Source of the DNA: Bacteroidota bacterium
GTDB taxonomy: Bacteria > Bacteroidota > Bacteroidia > Palsa-965
Length of the DNA: 64,000 bases
Reading direction: 5' to 3'
Assembly (NCBI GenBank): GCA_020402865.1
Contig: JADBYT010000006.1
Span: 62,001 to 126,000, forward strand
Part shown: in pieces, positions 61,263 to 64,000 of the stretch
How the letters are laid out: each line of letters opens with the position of its first letter
Numbering within the stretch: position 1 is the stretch's first letter
The notes under the pieces: model-generated
The model's database searches: none
What the model was told of the DNA's origin: nothing
The model's input: only the letters and a program-made list of their open reading frames with translations
Position numbers and translations under genes: made by a program

Positions 61263-62862
61263 CTAGTCCGGCTTGTACGCATACAACGTAACATGCCTTT
61301 TCCTGAAAACGATTGCATAGTGAAGTGAGTCCATCGCCGACGTTATTTTTTGCGCACACAACGTGTCTTTAGCATTGTTGATATTACCCAATAGCATTAC
61401 GTAATCGATCTGCCGGGCTGGCTTACTCATTTCCGTTTTCCATGAGCTCAGGCAATGCAATTCGTGCGGATCTAATGAGGCAAGTGTAAAACGATGAGGA
61501 AAATGCGCATCATTATTTTTTAGCGGAAAATAGCCCTGTCCGGTTTCGTAATTATTAAGTAAAGCCACGTCCCGTCCCGCAAAAGCATACTCCCCTGAAT
61601 GATGATCCAGCACCTCATCCGAAAATGAATACACAACAATTGTACTGCGGTCGCGGATGTATTTACCAGCTTCCGAAACAGCATGCACATTGTTGTTCAG
61701 GTGTTCGGCTTTGTCTTGTATCAGAAGATTTTTGGAAAGTGTGATCACAACCGAAACTACGGCAAAAGAATATAACCATCGCTGCGGGTACCGGAAACGG
61801 GCAACAACGACCAGCAAAAAAATCCACGTAATCCACTCAACCCGCACGCCAAAAATTCCGCCTCCTCCGGCCTCCTCCGGAAAAAAAAGAACAGCAAAAA
61901 AACACAACACAGCAAATAGTATAAGAAGCAAAGTCAGCGACCTTGCTTCATTACCCGCATGCTTTCTTAATCTGAACGTATTATAAGCACCAATTACAAT
62001 AACGCCCAAAATAATCGCCGCCAATAACTCGTAAAGCAGACTTACCGGTGCTGTAAGTATTGGTGCCGAATGCATACTTAAAAAGAAATCCATTCTTTCA
62101 GATACCGGCTCGAATTTAACCGCATTCGCTCCGGACTGTGCCATCGTATAGATTATGAAAAAAAACAAGCGAAGGCAAAAAGCTGATGAACGCCACAATT
62201 AACGGCTTTAGCAGCTGCCTGAAATTACGTTGACGTATAGCCTGAATAATAAGAGAAACAAAAACAAATAGCCCTGTAAACAACCAGGTGAGCTGATGTG
62301 AAAACCAACCTGCGGTAAACAACATGAGCAGTAGTAATACGTATGGCCAACGGATGTCAGAAGAATACTTAAGCCAGCCGGTTATTCCCAGCAACATAAA
62401 AACCACTCCGAAACAAAAATTGTAGAACCCGAACTGAAAAACCAAACTCAGCACGATTGGGAAAATAAGGTAACTCATTATTCGCGGATAAGGAGATACC
62501 ACAAACATCAACCAACGAAAAGCAAACACAAGTCCGACGGCATAAAGCAAATGAACAATTTTTGCGGCCAGCGCTATTCCGAACCACTCATTAAAAAATG
62601 CAAGTAAAACATGCCCCGTCCAATTGGGCGAAGGCAGTGTATTTACCGAATAAAACTGATTTAAAAATTCATCATTCCCAAAAACAAGTTTATACAATAC
62701 ACCCGCATTGTAACTATGTGCAGCCCCATCGAGTGTAAGAAACCATTTTGAGGCGATGAGCGGATTAAGCAGCAATAAAGTGACTCCGCAAAAGAAAACA
62801 ACCTCTATCCGGTTTCGGAGTGTGGCTGAACGTAACATGGATGCTGGGTTAAATGCAGGCAT
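61263..62862 (-). pseudogene. Multi-spanning membrane protein, frameshifted
   Basis: Two frames on the minus strand belong together: the first (62862 to 62116) carries the N-terminal half with several membrane helices and LDGAAHSYNAGVLYKLVFGN; the second (to 61263) carries the remaining helices and an extracytoplasmic tail (AGKYIRDRSTIVVYSFSDE). The switch occurs in a run of eight T on the minus strand (62158-62165). With seven T the joined sequence reads PSLVFFIIYTMAQSGANAVK and aligns with its tandem paralogue (PSLVFLFVYSVKGGGGSGAE). The intact form would have about 530 residues. The early acidic loop suggests a GT-C-like glycosyltransferase, tentatively. Start at 62862 or 62838. Confidence 0.8.
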
Positions 62863-62962
62863 GTGTGTGATAAATTAAGTTTTACCAGATGCTTCTGTTA
62901 AATGTTTACGTTACGCCGACTCTTCAGACAAGTAAAAGCCAATGTATGGACATTATTAACGG

Positions 62963-64000
62963 TTAATCCGGCAAATACTCATACAAGGTAATTTCCCGTC
63001 GGCTATATATCGCTCTGTAATCAAGCGAATCCATAGCACAGGCAATCTTCTCCAGACAAACCGGATCTTTTATATATACCTGATCCTTTACAATCAGTAC
63101 ATAATCGACCTGCTTAGCCGGTTTGTTTTTCACTTCCGGCCAGTACCATGTACAATTCACATCGCGCCAGCTGAGCGAGGCGAGCTGATAGTTGTAGGGT
63201 AGTTTTTCATAATTCCATTTTACCGGAAAATAATTATGCTGCGCTTCGTAATTATCAAGCAACACTACATCGCGCCCGGCAACTGCATACTGTCCGATGT
63301 GCAGATGCAGCCAGTTGTAAGTAAAAGGCAACACAACTACTGTAGATTTATCACGGATATATTTCCCTGCATCATGCGCTGCATGTGCATCAAGATTGTA
63401 GTCAATCAACGACGGCTTGAAGTAGGCCACATGCAACAGGCCAAGCAATACCGTAACTGTACCCGCAGCAGTCCAAAGACGCGAAGGCAAACGAAATTGT
63501 GCAGCCAGTATCATCAGAAAGACTATAGTAATCCATATTATCCGTATGCCAATTACCCCTCCGTCGCCAATTACTTCGGGAATAAACAACATGAGCAGAA
63601 AAGACAATACAAACATGATCAGCCAGAAAATTATCTGCCCTGATACACCTGCTGCTGCGCTTTTCCGCACCCGGTAATAACGAATGCCGCCTGCAACCAC
63701 CATTGCGGTTAACAGCAATAAAAAACAGACTCCCAATGTATTCTCCTGAATAAAATACAGTCCCCAAAAACTACCATCCGAAAAATCAGTCCAACGCTTT
63801 GATAACGCAACAAATTCTGCTCCCGATCCTCCGCCTCCTTTAACGCTGTAAACAAACAGGAAAACAAGCGATGGCAGCGATACACCCGCTGCATACAATA
63901 CCTTCCTAAATACAACAGCAAACTGCTTTTGTGTAATGAACAGATAAAGCAGATGACAGCCAATAAACAACCCAGTAAACGCCCAGGTAAGCTGATGCGA
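62963..64000 (-). CDS. Multi-spanning membrane protein, cut by window end
   Basis: A paralogue of the preceding gene with an open frame that runs through the window edge (SHQLTWAFTGLFIGC at the border matches SHQLTWLFTGLF of the neighbour). About 345 codons are present, containing some seven membrane helices and then a C-terminal extracytoplasmic domain with AGKYIRDKSTVVVLPFTYN and GRDVVLLDNYEAQHNYFP. Stop at 62963; the N-terminal half lies beyond 64000. Function unknown; the tandem arrangement suggests duplication. Base composition is lower in GC than in most of the window. Confidence 0.8.
   Translation of the reverse strand, partial: SHQLTWAFTGLFIGCHLLYLFITQKQFAVVFRKVLYAAGVSLPSLVFLFVYSVKGGGGSGAEFVALSKRWTDFSDGSFWGLYFIQENTLGVCFLLLLTAMVVAGGIRYYRVRKSAAAGVSGQIIFWLIMFVLSFLLMLFIPEVIGDGGVIGIRIIWITIVFLMILAAQFRLPSRLWTAAGTVTVLLGLLHVAYFKPSLIDYNLDAHAAHDAGKYIRDKSTVVVLPFTYNWLHLHIGQYAVAGRDVVLLDNYEAQHNYFPVKWNYEKLPYNYQLASLSWRDVNCTWYWPEVKNKPAKQVDYVLIVKDQVYIKDPVCLEKIACAMDSLDYRAIYSRREITLYEYLPD

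Overview
The window is chromosomal DNA of a member of the Bacteroidota, with roughly even base composition. The evidence is six predicted clients of the type IX secretion system (signal peptide plus C-terminal sorting domain), Bacteroidota-type promoters (-7 box TAnnTTTG, sometimes with a -33 TTTG about 20 bases upstream), a scarcity of Shine-Dalgarno sequences, and lineage-typical families (DUF4919, DUF4397, the 'NGGAKDTRPP' Big_5 lipoprotein, Crp-type regulators). I see no rRNA, tRNA, CRISPR array, integrase or intact insertion sequence.

Layout. 1-7 kb: exonuclease III, then a glycine-rich secreted protein bracketed by long direct repeats, then a large outer-membrane barrel protein. 7-14 kb (minus strand): a coiled-coil membrane protein, a very large NtrY-like sensor kinase and a secreted glycoside hydrolase. 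14-23 kb: comF, free-Met-R-sulfoxide reductase, a Big_5 lipoprotein, a transaminase/omega-amidase pair, a SlyD-type isomerase and a GT-C/TPR membrane protein. 23-27 kb: the haem operon hemA-hemCD-hemB (hemC and hemD fused). 27-32 kb: a TPR/SpoIIE phosphatase sensor, then umuD and umuC separated by an inverted crp-like gene. 32-44 kb: mostly single housekeeping or unknown genes, including queA, hemW, a sterol-desaturase-family protein and a broken UPF0175 gene. 44-54 kb: three tandem paralogous type IX clients with a peptidase S74 chaperone domain, and a DUF4397 repeat protein. 54-61 kb: sugar-phosphate isomerase, lipB, a class C serine hydrolase, an exonuclease and a fused oligopeptide ABC ATPase. 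61-64 kb: two tandem paralogous membrane proteins, one frameshifted and one cut by the window end.

The most notable structure outside genes is a dispersed repeat family (around 1.3-1.7, 3.1-3.4, 29.9-30.0 and 34.1 kb). Its two consecutive hairpins keep their pairing through compensatory changes between copies. The most notable coding structure is the S74 trio: the coiled-coil stalks differ by exactly one heptad per step (18, 25 and 32 residues), and a self-processing chaperone domain lies before, not after, the secretion signal. Two genes are broken by a one-base excess in a homopolymer, so sequencing error and real decay or phase variation must be separated there.
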